Below are positions 43,640 to 57,300 of a stretch of DNA of 64,000 nucleotides, piece after piece; position 1 is the stretch's first letter; each line of letters opens with the position of its first letter. Made by a program: the position numbers and the translations under genes. Where the stretch lies: positions 868,001 through 932,000 of the forward strand of contig JANFAH010000020.1 in NCBI GenBank assembly GCA_024663395.1, given 5' to 3'. Below the pieces are notes generated by a model. It made no database searches and had not been told where the DNA came from. It saw nothing but the letters and a program-made list of their open reading frames with translations. Source of the DNA: Pisolithus tinctorius. Taxonomy: Eukaryota > Basidiomycota > Agaricomycetes > Boletales > Pisolithaceae.

Positions 43640-45038
43640 TGTACATAATCAGATGGCCACATTCACATAATGGTTTGCCTTTCCAGCTACAACAACACAG
43701 AGACAATTTTTAACACATCCAAATTTCCGGCAACATGTCAGGCACTCCGCTTTCAGCAACCAGGCGGCTGTTAGGCCTGAAACAGACATCAGCAAATGAT
43801 GGTTGCAGCTATTTGCCTGTGAAGCATACCAGGCGATTTTTCTTGAAGGACGGTGTGTGGGTGAACAATGGTCCTTCACCGTCAAGAGACCTTTTCAGAG
43901 GGTTGGTAGGTGGAGGTGGTGGATTGCGTAAGACCACCATTTCACGCACTATTCCGCTGAAAACAGATTTCTTGTCCTGTCTGAAATAGTAGTGGACTAA
44001 GGCAAAATGCACAATGACAACAGCTCCATATAGTTTCTGATGATAATCAGAGGGCATGATGCTTTCATGATTCTGATCAAATGCAGGCAAGGGACAAATG
44101 ACGTGTGTCAGCGCAGCACGTTCTAAGGCTCCCTTGGTATGTTCTTGAACAGGTCAATCCAAAGTTCGGGACTCTGTGAAGCATAAATTGTCTCAATGTG
44201 GACCAGAATAAGTAGAGGAAATCGATACCATCATGGTAAGCAGTGTCTGGGTCCACATTCTCGTCTTTCCTCTGAGGAGTGCGAGTGTAAGCCACCATAC
44301 ACATGAAGTCGAGGGGTTTTCAGGACATACTGTGAACAGAGAGTGGCTAAGATGGATGGACGCCATGCCATCTACCTCACATACGCATGAAACCAAGGTT
44401 GTCCCCTTCTTGGATGGAATAAGCTTTTTGAGAGCCTTGACATTGCTCACAATAGCACCAAAGTCAGCCCTAGCTGTGTCAAAGGCAGCATCTCTCTGAA
44501 CAGGAATAAGTTGGCAGCTCAGTTTTGTTTCCAAGAACTCCCGCTTGAAAGAACTCAATGGCGTGTACCCTCCCTCTGGACCCAAGAAAAAGTTTTGGCG
44601 ATCAATCTGAAAAATCCCACTGATGAGCAGTTCCATCATGTCGTCACCACTGTCTTTCACCACTGTGATGTCCCCAGAAAAGCCGCCTTGGAAGAACTCA
44701 GCATGAGAGGCAAGCAGTGGAGTCGTGCCATAGAAACCAATGGCACTTGTTTTCAGTATGTGTATGATGTTGTCTACCTCATCCGAGTTGTCCTGCCGTC
44801 TTTGCCCATCCTCAGAGAAAGAACATGTGCTGCTGGATATAGTGGTTGAGGCCATAGGAGGCACGGCGTCAGCAGCATGCAAATGCTCTGTCGGTGATGA
44901 TAGACTCTCGACAGATTCGTGTTCTGTGGTACAACAACCAGTAGCCAGTCAAAAAGCACAAGCAGGCAGTAGGGACTACCACCAACCTGTAGCGGCTGAC
45001 AGCGTTCTCTGTTTATTGTTCAAGGAATGGGGGGCCAT
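43640..45038 (-). CDS. Gene divergent from the Helitron, unrecognised, multi-exon
   Basis: Starts at ATG 45038 (MAPHSLNNKQRTLSAAT). An intron (GTTGGTGG...TACCACAG, ending about 44939) joins in frame to EHESVESLSSPTEHLHAAD. The long second exon has IGFYGTTPLLASHAEFFQ, GGYTPLSSFKREFLETKLSC and VSNVKALKKLIPSKKGTTLV. Later pieces are PLPAFDQNHESIMPSDYHQK and VREMVVLRNPPPPPTNPLKR. Only 87 bp separate its start from the Helitron start at 45126, so a shared two-way promoter is likely. It is probably a Helitron cargo gene; its function is unknown and its end is not fixed. Confidence 0.5.
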
Positions 45039-45125
45039 GGTTGTTTGAGTGAAAGGGACAAAGGACAGTCCCCTAGAGGACTAAGGTATTTTAAAGGGAC
45101 ATGAAAAAAGGGGGATAGGGGTGCC

Positions 45126-48100
45126 ATGTGGAGTCAATACGACAACTTGTGGCAAGTAAAGAAAAGACGCACCAGCAGAGGACAAAACGCACCATCGATG
45201 CGAGATCTTTGGGGACAACTTACACAGCAAGAAGTTTACAATTGCGTCCCACCTGGGTCACTGCCGCAAGGACTCCGGACATGGGTGCAGCTCGGACCTG
45301 CCATAAGCCAACTGCCAGTCGATGTTCAGCAACATATACAGGTGGTTGCTGCTGAAAAGGAGCAAACTAAGAAGCAGCGAAAGCATGAAGCAGACAGGGC
45401 ATACCAAGCAAAACGGCAAACATTAATGCGGCTCAGACAGTCGATACCAAAGGCTGGTCAGTCTTCAACACAAGATACATTCCGAGTCGGCATGTGGGAG
45501 GCCGAGTACCTGAAATTACCTTTGCACAAAGAAGTACGTGCCTGTGTCACATCATTCATTAAGGCAACTGGCAATGCAGCATTACATCAGTGTGTATGTG
45601 TTGTGTGCATGCGCGAGCTGATGAGCAGTGAAGGTTAGATTTCGCAGTCATGAATATTATAACCTTTAATTATGATGACAGGGAAAGAACAGGTTATTAA
45701 AAACATACCCAATGTTGAACGCCATCTTATGCCTGAAGTTGAGCATCACATGCACAATTTATGGCAAGGCCTATTGCTGTTGAAGGCACATGTGGACGAG
45801 ACTGGGACAGGATGGGTGTGTGGGGACTGCCTTCGAGCCTTGAGTGGCAACAGAATGCCGAAGCTAGCACTAAACAATAACATGTGGTTGGGAGACGCAC
45901 CGCTGGTACTGCGAAAATTGACCTTCGCAGAAATGCTTTTGGTGGCACAGCATTATCCTCACTGCTACATTTTCAAGTTATACCCCAAAGACGGTTCACG
46001 TGGATATAATCCCACTCACCTTCAACGCAGCATGGCTGGCAACGTCACATTGTACGAGGTCAATACGTTGGTGATTGTGAACATGGTGGAAGGCAGTATG
46101 ATGCTGCAAGAGGTCACAACGCTCAGCAACATTATCGCAATCACATTCATAGGAACAAGGACATTGCCAAAGAATTGGATGTCGTGCACCTTTCGGGTGT
46201 GCCAGGAAGCAGTTCATGAAGCATTACTCTGGCTGAAAGCAAACAATCATCTTTACCATGATATTACGATATCCACACAGCGACTGATGACACTACCTGA
46301 TGATGAAATTCCAGTCGAAATAGAAGCCATTATCTGGTGTGAGGATGATGCTGCAGTTGCAGTGCAAGAGAACAAAGGTTATGTCCAGGATAGCATAGAC
46401 GATGAAATGGGTATGATTTTCATATAATGGACAATGGTGACTTACAATTCGTGACGTTGACAGAGACCACTGATGAAGTAAACGAGGATGATATTGATGT
46501 TGCAGTGAACAGTGATTGTGGTTCTGCCGGTGTTGATGACGAAACCAAAGACAACGGTGAGAAGTTGCATGGACTGTATACAACTCTTAGCAGCATCTGA
46601 ACCAATGATGTATAGAAGCAGATGTCATACCTCTGCATGCTCTCGGCGTCATGGATACCAATCTCACAAGGGTCTCTTCTTCGGAGCTCATGATGTATGT
46701 GCTTGCCAACCTGATGGACACGACACAGGAAGGAGGATATGTGGTGTGCCACAGTGTCAGGCCTATAGGAGACTTTGGCAAGAACACAATAGAGAACGGT
46801 ACTCCCAATCCGCTTGCAGCAGCCTTCCTGTGCTTGTTTCCTTATGGACTTGGTGGTGTCAAGGCCGAATGCTCGATTAATGTCAGCCTCCGCAAACATG
46901 CTAGGTGGGCAATGCAGTATTATGACCGCCATTTTGTCGTCCACCATGCATTCCCCTTCATGATCTTTGCTATGATCCAAAAGTGGGATGCAATGCGGTC
47001 CACTCATCTGCAGATGCAGAGAAAAGACTTCGAACGAGATGCCCTGGCGCTGTCTTGCCTGACTGTTGTGGACTTACAGAAGGCAGAAGAGGAGGAAGGC
47101 AGAAAAGCGAAGATTAGCAATCCAAGGGTACGAGCATTGCAAAAACACGTAGTCGCTGCGAACAGTAAGGTTGAGGGCTCTGACAATGCCCGCACTCAGT
47201 ATCAGGGAATGATATGGGGAACCTGTCTTTTTCTGGGCGGACCTACGATATGGATGACCATCAATCCTGCAGATGTACATGATCCGATTGCTCAAGTCTT
47301 GGCTGGAGAGGCAATCAATCCCAATAAATTCAATGTTCTTGGCGGTCCTGATAGTCATCAGCGTGCGATCAATATTGCTAGCAACCCATATGCAACTGCC
47401 AAATTTTTCAATCTCTTGATTGAAAGCACGTTGGAGTGTTTGCTGGGTATTAAAAGGCGGCCATCGCGAACCACTAGTGAGATGGGCATTCTTGGTGAAC
47501 TGTCCGGGTATTTCGGTGTGGTGGAGGCGCAAGGCAGAGGTACATTACATGTGCACATGCTGCTATGGTTGGCTGGCAACCCCGACCCAGAAGAAATGCA
47601 GCAGCTCTTGCAAACGCCAGCATTCCACGAGAAAATTCGAGAATACATCCGGGAGAACATACGGGCCCATCTGGATGACATTACGGAAGAGGATTTGAAG
47701 ATGATGCCTCGAAACTCGCAAATAGCATATTCGCGGCCACCTGACCCTGCTGTGGATGATTGGGCAAAAGAAAGTCACATGCTCGAGCGACAGCTTCTGC
47801 GATCTCAACAGCTTCACACCTGTTCCTGCTCTACATGTCTTCAGGTCCAAAATGGGCAACTTCTATGTAAACGACGTGCACCCTGGCCTCTCAGTGAAGA
47901 AGTCTACATCGATGAAAAGGGGAACTGGAGACCAAAGAGAACCCATGGGTATATCAACAATTATTGTCCGTTGATACTAACAAATTTGCGATGCAACAAC
48001 GACATTAAGATTAACACCAATGGCGAGGATATGAAGGACATTACATTTTATGTTACTGCGTATGCCACAAAGAAACAAAAAAGGTCTCATAACCTTTCTG

Positions 48101-51100
48101 CACTAATGGCATCGGCATTGGCCTACCATGAAAACAATCCTCAGTATGAGGACCTATGGGAACGCAACCGACTGCTACTATATCGCTGTATCAACATCCT
48201 CAACCATGAGGCGGAATTGTCAGGACCGCAGGTGGTGTCTTACATCATGGGTTATGGGGATACATTCAGGTCACACAGTTACACACCGTTATACACCAGT
48301 GTGCTGTTCTCAGCCATCAGACGAATGTTTCCAAACCTTTCAACCGCAAAAGTTGACAGGTAAGTATGGAGCCATGTATGATATTGGGACCAAATACTCA
48401 TCTCCCTGCGATCAGAACTGCAGAGGGGCACACAGATTCATGCGACACGGAGCGCATTACAGATGACATCGAACCTGATGACGCTGAACTGCCAGAGGTT
48501 AGCAGAAACAGAGATGTAAGCTCAGCACAATCAAATGAGGCACGTTAATAATGAATGTATTCAGGAGGATGGTGAGATGGTCACACTTCATGCCAATGAA
48601 CGTGGCGATGTTTATACATGTTCACAGCTCAATGATTATCTTTACCGTGGCTCGGAAATGGACCATTGCAGCCTTTTAGCATTTGTAGTCGATACATGGG
48701 AAGAAACTTATACACCACTCATCACACATGAACAGATGGAGCATGTCACCCCTAAACGAGGCCGGCCAGCTCATGTGCGATTGCATTACATGAACAATCA
48801 TCTGAGAAAAGACACACACCGTCGTGTTTTTCGAGCCCAAGGTCACAACACACTACCACAAATATCAGGGCCGTGGTTCCCTCAAGTGGACACCAGTAAT
48901 GAATTCTACTGCGTGTGTATGCTTGCTCTTTTGAAACCATGGCGGACTGCTGAAGACCTCAAACGTAATATGGCATCTTGGATCGAAGAGTTCAACTCGT
49001 TTAAGGCACAGATGGGGCCTTGCCATAGATGGATTCTGGCAGGAATACAATTCTATTATGATTCAAGAGCTGCATGCGACACCATGTTAATGGAGGCATC
49101 AACGTTTCCAAGGCAAAATACACGAGTACCTCGAGACAGCTTACCCTTAGACGAGGATGGGGACCTGTGTATGGAAGAATCACACATCCCTTTAACACAC
49201 ACCGACCTCATACAGTTCAAATGCGATCAAGTGTCGCGGAATGAGGAGAGGCATGCAGAAGAGGCAATCATTGTTGGTATGAGCCATGGTTTCTTTATGA
49301 TGTCAGAACCGTGAGCAGCTTCAAATCCAGTCAGCTACTGTATAGCCCGTGGGGATGATCATACATGCCTTCTGAGATGGCTCAAAACCATGCATACAAT
49401 GGCTTCAAAGATGACAGGAACGGTTGACTCACAAACAGAGACTATCTTCAACGGTGCAACGAGTGTCAAGAACAGCATTAGCAACCTCACCAGTGCACTC
49501 ATGGAAAGCGACCGCAGAGACACAGCCCTACTCAGTGTGCTGACCAGGGACATCAACGTCCTGAACTCTGTACCTGTTGCTGAGCTGTTGGATGATCAGC
49601 GGTGCACATATGACATTGTTGATTGGCATTTACAATGCCATCTGTCAGGGCACAACCCTCCACAATTGCGAATGGTCATTCCAGGCGAAGCCGGCGTTGG
49701 GAAATCGAAGACAATTCAGACCATCACTGACAACTTTCACTCTCATGGAGTACAGCACTTACTGGTGAAAGCAGCCTACACTGGAATCGCAGTGTCAACC
49801 ATAGATGGACAAACGCTGCATTACATCGCGATGATACCTCTTCATGGTGGGAAGCAGTCAGCAAAAACCAAGAAGGCTCTGGAAACATACTGGTGAAATA
49901 AAGAGTATCTTATTATAGACAAGATTTCCATGGTGTCCCATTCATTCTTCGTGACACTTTCTGACACCATCAGTCACACCTGGACTGGTGAGGCCTCTAC
50001 AACAGATGAGCCCTTTGGAGGGCTGAACATTATCCTCATTGGCGACTTTCACCAATTCCCTCCAGTCACCAGCAAAGCATCAGCACCATTGTATTGGCCA
50101 TCCAACGTGGAGAAGGATACCAACCTCGAAATGCTAGGCCACAAGCTATACAAACAGTTTGATCTTGTCGTGCGCCTGAAAACTCAAGTCAGGGTCACTG
50201 ATACTGAATGGATAGAACTCCTACAACACGTCCGTCATGGTAACTGCAAAGAGAAACACATCTCTATGCTTCATAGCCTGGTACTTACTAATGAGCAGTG
50301 CACTCTGGTCGACTTCACACAGCTCCCATGGAGCAATGCTCTTTTGGTGATGCCACATCATGCAGTGTGCATAAAGTGGAATGAAATGACAGCAAAGGCA
50401 TGTACACACACACAGGGCACGACGCTCTTTACAAGTCCAGCTTTTGACACAATAGACGGCAGGGGTTTAACGTTGGAGGAGCAATTTGCAGTTGCTGCAA
50501 AACCGAAAGGGTCCCAGGGTTGTAAGCAGCAAGAGCACAGCAGCCTTGCTGATGAGGTTGTCCTTGCTGTCAGCATGGAGGTTATGGTAACATTTAACAT
50601 TTGGACTGGTTTGGATGTGGTGAATGGCGCCTGCAGACACATTGAAGAAATTGTATTGGATGCGAGAGAGGAGATGACGAAACTTGGTACGCACTGCGTT
50701 GACTTGCAATATCCTCCTTGCTACGTTTTGGTCCGCATGAGCCGAACAAAAGCTGAGGGGCTGGATGGCTTACCGCAAGGCATTCTTCCAATCACACCGC
50801 TTTCGAGAACCTTTACAATTGTGACTGAAAATGGCGAGAAAAAGACAGTGACAAGACAGCAATTACCTGTGACACCTGCATATGCATTCACAGATTATCG
50901 ATCACAGGCGCAGACGATTGAATATTGTATTGTCGACATCGGCACGCCACCATCTGGGGGTCTTACACCGTTCAATGCGTATGTGGCATTGTCGCGCAGC
51001 CGCAGCAGAGACACAATTTGACTGTTGCGCAACTTTGATGAAAGGTTATTCACTCAACATCCAAGCGAATATCTCCGGCAGGAGGATCGACAGCTGGCAA

Positions 51101-51150
51101 CTCTTGATCGCAAGACATATGTGGACTGGGAAGAAGTGAAAGAGGCATAA
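45126..51150 (+). pseudogene. Helitron RepHel (HUH Rep plus Pif1 helicase), decayed
   Basis: The rolling-circle transposase of a Helitron. Exons: N-terminal region from MWSQYDNLW; a GT-AG intron after SSEG (about 45634-45681, in frame to KEQVIKN); Rep domain with HUH motif TLHVHMLLW (His codons 47548 and 47554) and paired tyrosines FYVTAYATKK (48049, 48061); helicase with Walker A GEAGVGKSKT (49684) and later motifs FGGLNIILIGDFHQFPP, AYVALSRSRS. The last frame ends in TAA at 51148-51150. Decay: TGA at 46606, 49894 and 51019, each fitting CGA to TGA, and Walker B reads IIDKISM, where DE is expected (GACGAG to GACAAG, a CpG loss). Helitron ends (TC... and CTRR with hairpin) could not be placed. 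Confidence 0.88.
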
Positions 51151-51648
51151 AATCCAGTACAACATCCATTAGAATTGAGAATCACATTCCAATAAAACAT
51201 CGTCTCGTGTATCTCTTGTGTGTAAACATTGTCAGGTACCTAGCATCACGTGTTAACGTTTAACCCTGTGAGCTGAATTGGAGTTTGTTTTCGGGTGGAT
51301 CGCAGTTGACAAAAAATGCGCAACGAATTTCGGGGGGCAGTGACCTTGTAAACAAGGTGACTCCTCGTTCATCGTCGTGGCTTTTTCTTTCTTATCCCTA
51401 CCTTCATCGTTTAGTCCACCGACAGGGCGCCAGTCTGTTACATTCCTGTGCAGACGCAGCGTTTCCAGTTCACTGAGAGATATAATAGGCGAGCTTGTCT
51501 GGGTAGGAAATTTATATCTATGGCTATGGCGCAAGTCATTACTCACAGACATTGCCCTGGAGGCCGCCGTCATGGCATTGCCTCATTCGAGTGAGAAGAT
51601 AGTGGAGGTGAGCGATATGACGGTGGCACAAGGTCCGCCATCCTGCTG

Positions 51649-52123
51649 CATCAGGAAAATAACACTTTACTATTTTTGACTTTTTGTGACTAATGTGACT
51701 CTTTGGGAAGGAATCTGCTATCATTACCCATGTCCTGCAGGCATGGCTGCACAGGTCTTGCTGATTTTGGTCTTGTTCAAACCACCTAATTCATAGCTTT
51801 CAGTAGATACCACATACATTCAAATTGATGGAGGTTCCAAAGAGATATTGTGATTTTTCTCTCAGACAGTGTACATCACACCAATGGCTCAATATCTCTG
51901 AATTTTCAGACATTTTCTAGTCTTCCTGGCTTAGATATATCATCACTTAGTTGTCTCAATAGATTTTGTTCTCTTTTCATTCTTCAAAATGCTGTTTATG
52001 GTCAAAAAAAAAGTACAGATAGTAGGTTCCTTCCCAAAAAGTCAAAAATAGTCACAATAGTCACAAAAAAGTCAAAAAAAGTCACAAAAAGGTCAAAAAT
52101 AGTAAAGTGTTAATTTCCTGATG
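51649..52123. mobile_element. 475-bp MITE with about 42-bp terminal inverted repeats
   Basis: The ends are CATCAGGAAAATAACAC and, reversed, CATCAGGAAATTAACAC, continuing TTTACTATTTTTGAC on both sides. Inside the right end, GTCA followed by A-runs is repeated about seven times (GTCAAAAATA, GTCACAATA, GTCACAAAAAA). No coding potential and no convincing target duplication. The flanking regions 51253-51648 and 52124-52500 show no gene I can support. Confidence 0.65.
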
Positions 52124-52520
52124 GCCTGTCTCATTGTTCTTCGTGCACCTGTCGTTACTTACCCAATCAAATTCATATTCGAGGATACAATGATGGGGCG
52201 ATGGAGACAGCACATCTGAGTCTGCCATGGAAGGGATAAGGAAGGAACATAAGGATGACGGAAATCTTAATCTTTTGATTCGGTAGAATCGGATTAGTCT
52301 ACATACCCACTCCAAGCGTATGTTGCAGTCGCAGAGATATCTGCCGAGTCCAAACCAAGCAAGGAGAACGCCACGTGCTCCGCATCTTTCATTTACAGAT
52401 CTTCACTGCCGTTGAGAGCAAAGAGACTGGTATATCTGACAGCAATAAACAAGATACTGCATAACTGCATAACTGCATAACTATACAAAATATTGCATTC
52501 CGGGCTGTCGTAGAAGAGTG

Positions 52521-53760
52521 TCAGCACTCCTGTGCCCCAGCCGATGTGTGACAGAAAATACTCAAATTTTGCCTGCCCATCCCCTTGTCCTTCTTATTCT
52601 TGGGTGCCGGACTGAATACCTTGAATTCATGCTTCCCACCTCTCTCAGCCTCGACACCGACGCCACTTTCCCACATCGATAGCGATACGGGGTTAGGTGC
52701 GGACCATACGGTGACTAGGACATTGGAGAACATGTATTTGTAGCCTTCCTAAACGAATTGGTGGGCGCGGGCGATAACACTGAGTGAGTTGACGTGATTG
52801 AACTATGAGGTTGGTAGGCTGAGTATATGCGATTTGCTTGAACGGCATGAACCACATACCTCTCGAGTTACGTTTCCCCGAATAGCCTTCCTGTTCCGCG
52901 GGGACTTACAGCCTGACTATCGATATAATCGGGATATGGCCACATGAGGTCTGTAGAAGGTGTCACATCGAACGATTCCAACTCGAGAGAGGTTGAAAGC
53001 GCACCGCAGAAAGCGCCTTCGTGGGGAATTCTCCTGTGCTCTTGAAAGTACGCGAATTCGGTCGAGAGTGCGTATATCTGGAGATTGCACCGTGTACGCA
53101 TAACGTTTCTCCGTCGGTGATCTGAGATGGGTTATAAGTGATGTTCGTCAGGGATGTGTGATGACGTATTGCAGCGAGGTTCAGAAAGTCGAACACGTTA
53201 TAGCAAGCTCTCCATACTGCAGCGCTTCCGTATTTGTATTGGCTTTCGTCTGGGAAGAGAATTCAGCATCAGGGCGAAGAGTGCATGCAGGGACCGACCA
53301 TAAAACCCGTAGACTCGACTTTCGTGATTTCCCCGCAACAACATGACCTTGTCAGGATAACTGGATGGCCATGAACAATGGGCCAAGCAATGATCGGAAC
53401 AGCTTGCGACACGGTTTCCAGACTGTAGTGGGCCCCAGTCGACGGATCCCCCTACGAAGTGTGATACGAGCAGCCGGAGCTGCGATGCTCAAGGGCCACC
53501 TACGTGCCATGAAGATATAGCTAGTTTCTGGCAGGCTGCAGCCTTTCCTGAGTAGTTCGAGGAGGTCCCAGAACTGGGTGTGAATGTCGCCGCAGATGGT
53601 AGCTGGTGTCGATACAGGCTGGATGTTGGATTCCTCGAGGAGAATGGCTCGGACGGCGTCGCAGAGGATTTTCATGCCTTGTTCGGGCAGATGTTGGCAG
53701 TTCATCGGTTGGGCGATCCATTTGTCGGAGCTTTGGTGAGAACGGCGAACCTCGCATTGT
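52521..53760 (-). pseudogene. PP2A/PP6 (Sit4-like) protein phosphatase catalytic subunit, frameshifted
   Basis: Pieces in order along the minus strand: LCDAVRAILLEESNIQPVSTP, CGDIHTQFWDLLELLRKG, LPETSYIFM, then MLLRGNHESRVYGFYG, LCVHG, and finally LVTVWSAPN. These are the signature blocks of the family (GDxH, GNHE, and the terminal TVWSAPNY region). The block that should read GDxVDRG is scrambled: VDWG and HYSLETVSQ appear in different frames. GDIHG has become GDIHT. The segment after the GNHE block also needs several frame changes. It is best explained as a duplicated, dead gene, though some breaks may be introns. The host must have a working copy elsewhere. Confidence 0.7.
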
Positions 53761-53864
53761 GAGAGTATCACAGCGAGTTTTCCACTATATAGTACCCTGT
53801 TATATGTAATACAATACGTCAATCTCACACTTAGAGTTTGTGATGGCATACTGAAAAAATCCAT

Positions 53865-54338
53865 ACTTGAAGTTTAGATCCTTTTCTACACGTTTGCTCA
53901 GGTTTGAAGTCAGAGCGAACATCTAATCATTGTGTAAACAATAAGTATGGATGAATAGCAGATGTTGTCCAAGATAGGAAGTTATGTCAACACGTGCAGT
54001 GCGGGGTGAAACTTTAAGTTTTGTCCTAATTTGCATAACTGACAATACACGAAGTGCTGCCAAAATTCCAGTAACAGATTTTACTTCAAGTCTAGAATTA
54101 GTGTTCCTACACATGCTTGCACTTGAAGTTTCGCCACTGTCTATACTAATCGCCCGACAGTCACCTGTTCATCGCCCAATGATCGCCCTGTCATCGCAAA
54201 ACAGTCGCCCAGCGTGATCATCCTATAATTATCGTAGCTATTGTTACATGGTCATCATATTTCCCTAAGTAGATCCTACAAATTTTTTTCCATGATGCCT
54301 TGACATTTGTCAGTCCTATCATTGCAAGAATTCAACAG
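53865..54338. other. Spacer left of the CACTA transposase
   Basis: ACTTGAAGTTT occurs twice (about 53867 and 54121), and TCGCCC words recur (54150-54215). It might hold the 3' end of the CACTA element, but I find no CACTA inverted end. Confidence 0.35.
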
Positions 54339-57300
54339 TCAAATCAGAGTGGCATGAGACAGAGCTTCACTCACTCGACTCAACGTAAGAATGACAACAC
54401 GGTCATCAGATATCGGCCACCGTGTGCAGTGACTCATAACCCATGATACCTCGACTTTCTCCAGTGTTGTGGAAAGCATGTGGCTGTAGGTCTTTGCTGG
54501 GAAATGTGGGTAGCATGCAAAGGGGTCATTTGTGCCTTTGTTCAAAACCAGGGGACACTGCCGGCAGACAGCAAATGTGGACCGTCCATCCTGTTCGTAT
54601 ATGTATTTGATGCTCGCAGGAACTGGAGGCAAAGATCAGTTGCCTGACAGGTGAATCAGAGCAAGTACCACAGGAACCAGAAGTGAAATCCATCACCTGA
54701 TGGGTGAAACATAATCAGAGAGTTTCCTACATGAGTGGCAATGTGGCTATAGACCACTCCGCCATATCTGATATGGGCCTGCAGCATCACATCCTGTTTA
54801 TGAATCAAGTTGTACAGGTCTGGAGGGGTAGCGGTTGACTTCCTCGTCCGGGAACAATCAGAGTCGTATTCATTGTCATTGCCATAAGCATGATCTAAGA
54901 GGACCTTGCATTCTTGGACTGCATTGGGACAATCCGGGCGGGAGAGCCAGCTGCGGAGGCGTGCACCCCTGAGATAGGAACGTAGCATTGTTGCCTCCAA
55001 TTCACCTGTATGAAATGAGAATAATGTCTTCCCGAAATTGACATTGTTTGACTCACCGGATTTGTGGTTGGTGGGGAGACGCTGGAGAACACCGATTAAG
55101 CACTCGAAAGGAAAGGTCCACCATGAATGGACGGGTCCAAAAAGGATAAGGTAGTCATATATATGAAAGGCAGCATGATGATTTGGACGCAAGTTGAATG
55201 TCGGATGTACTTGTTTCAGGTTCCTGACATAACGTGCAATGTACGAGCAGTATGCATTAGCCCTTTGAGTACTCATTATCCGGGAGCATGCGATGTTGAC
55301 CAGGGAAACGAGGTCCATAGTATGATCCAGAATAAACTTGTCACCTGGCTTCAGTTCATCGACATCAGGTGCTCCCCACAAGCTGATGAGGGCGAGAGGG
55401 ATATGAACAGTGATGAGTGTCCGCCACTCATCTGCTTTAATTGTTCCAGCGGATGGATGGCCAAAGTTAGCTGGCGCTGAACTGAACCACGATGGCAGTA
55501 CTGTGTTCCGTATAACATTGCGGATGCAACCTAAGATCTTTGTTGTGTCATAGCGATCTCGTACATGCTTTTGCACGCTGGAAAACAATGGCATCGTTTG
55601 GCGCTAAGAAGACTATAAACAATCGCAATCTTTGTGGAAGAAAGACGACACCTCACCCATTCAACTAAAGCTTTGGCATAAGCAATCTTATACACTCTGC
55701 CGGTCTTCAATGGTGCACAGCCCAGACTCTGACAGACAAATTTGAGCGCGTTGAAGTTTTTGCGGTAGAGTGATTCCTGAAGAGTTGTGAACGCTGAAGC
55801 CAGAGGTGTGTCTTGTGAAGATATCGGAGAAACGAGCAGTGTATGAATCGCAGATACTTGAATGATTTCCTTCTGAGTCAGCGAGGTAGTGGTTGGGTCA
55901 GCTTGGATGAAGTCGTGGTGGAAGGCAGGGAATTTCGAGGTTGTTGTCACTGAATCTTCTGTAGATAACCCCAACAGAGTGCATACGTGGTGTTGGACCA
56001 GCCCCTCCAGAATGCAATGCATTGAATCGATGACGAGTTGACGTGTGGGATCCCAGTAAGGAAGACGCCAAAGTTCCGAGTAGCGTACACCATGATCTTT
56101 GAAGAGTCGCTCTCGGTCTGCAGATGAGACTGCATCCCGCCATTGCTCAGCATGAAAACGAAGTTTATCTCGATCCCGGGGAGCCCAATGCTCATGGTCA
56201 ACTCTACCATAGTTATTCTTATGATAGCAATCGCACACACTGCAGAAAAAGTGGCTGCCGACGCCAGCGAGTGCTGCCAGATGACGAGCAGCAGGAAGAT
56301 CACACACGACAAGTGCGATGGCACTGCGAGTGACCCGACCATCAGGGAATTTAGCTGTTTTTGAGAAGTGGATGCCACGTTCCCAAGCAACGAGCAAGTC
56401 GTCAATCAAGGGATGTATGTAATGATTAAGTTTTTCTAGGGATGGCTGTTTCGGGCCAGGAATAATACCTGCTGAACATGAGTGTTCATTCTCTGGACAC
56501 TCTTGTGAATGAGAACGTACCAGCTAAGTATAGGTTTTCTGGCTTGTAGCGGATGTCCAGCGGTAAATTAAGGCAAGCCATGGATATGATTCCTGAAGAT
56601 ACGGTCGCCCCATGCTGACGCATCCCCTCTGGGTTGAAGAAATCGACATGTAGCGCAAAAGCATAGCGGCCGTCATCTCCCCTGTCAACGAAGAGTTTAC
56701 CTGGCTGGGGACCTGTAAACTGGCGGAGGAACTCAGCTTCAAAGGGATTCGTGACAAAGCGAGGTGGTGACAAGTGGAGCGACTTTGCGAGGTCATCGCA
56801 AGCTGTGTCCATCATAATTTCGATGTCGCGACGGGAAAGGAGGCCGGCGAGGTAGTCTTTGAAGTCATGGTACAGAAAAACTTTCTTGGGATGAAGCTGA
56901 CCATCAGAACGTTCGTCCAGCAGCGGTTCACCACAGACAGTCTCGGGTGTAGGACGATTGGTACAGTGGGGGGGGTAACTTGCGATCTTGGAGTCATTCG
57001 CATATGTTGGTGCATATGTACAATGACAACTGCAGATAGCATAAGGAATGGTGTTACCCGTGAGCTTGAATTTGCCGAGGGCGCTGGCGATAGACGATGG
57101 GATTTGTGCGAGGATGTTTTCATGAGAGACACTAAGCTGTCCACTGGTATCCTTGAAGGCGAGGAACAGTAGAAGGGAAAGGGCGTTCATGATAAAGTTG
57201 CCTGCCCGAGTACCGACATCCATTACTATACTGCAGATGACACCAATGACCAGTGTGACTTGTGCGATAGTGTCCATATGATTGATGGGAGAGCAATATT

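Noticed and set aside
51231..51243. CTAG at 51240-51243 as the 3' end of the Helitron
   Set aside because: No convincing hairpin lies 10-15 bases before it and no A/T target context could be confirmed.
53760..54340. Terminal inverted repeat of the CACTA element near CCACTATATAGT
   Set aside because: No matching inverted copy was found on the far side (58161-59580).
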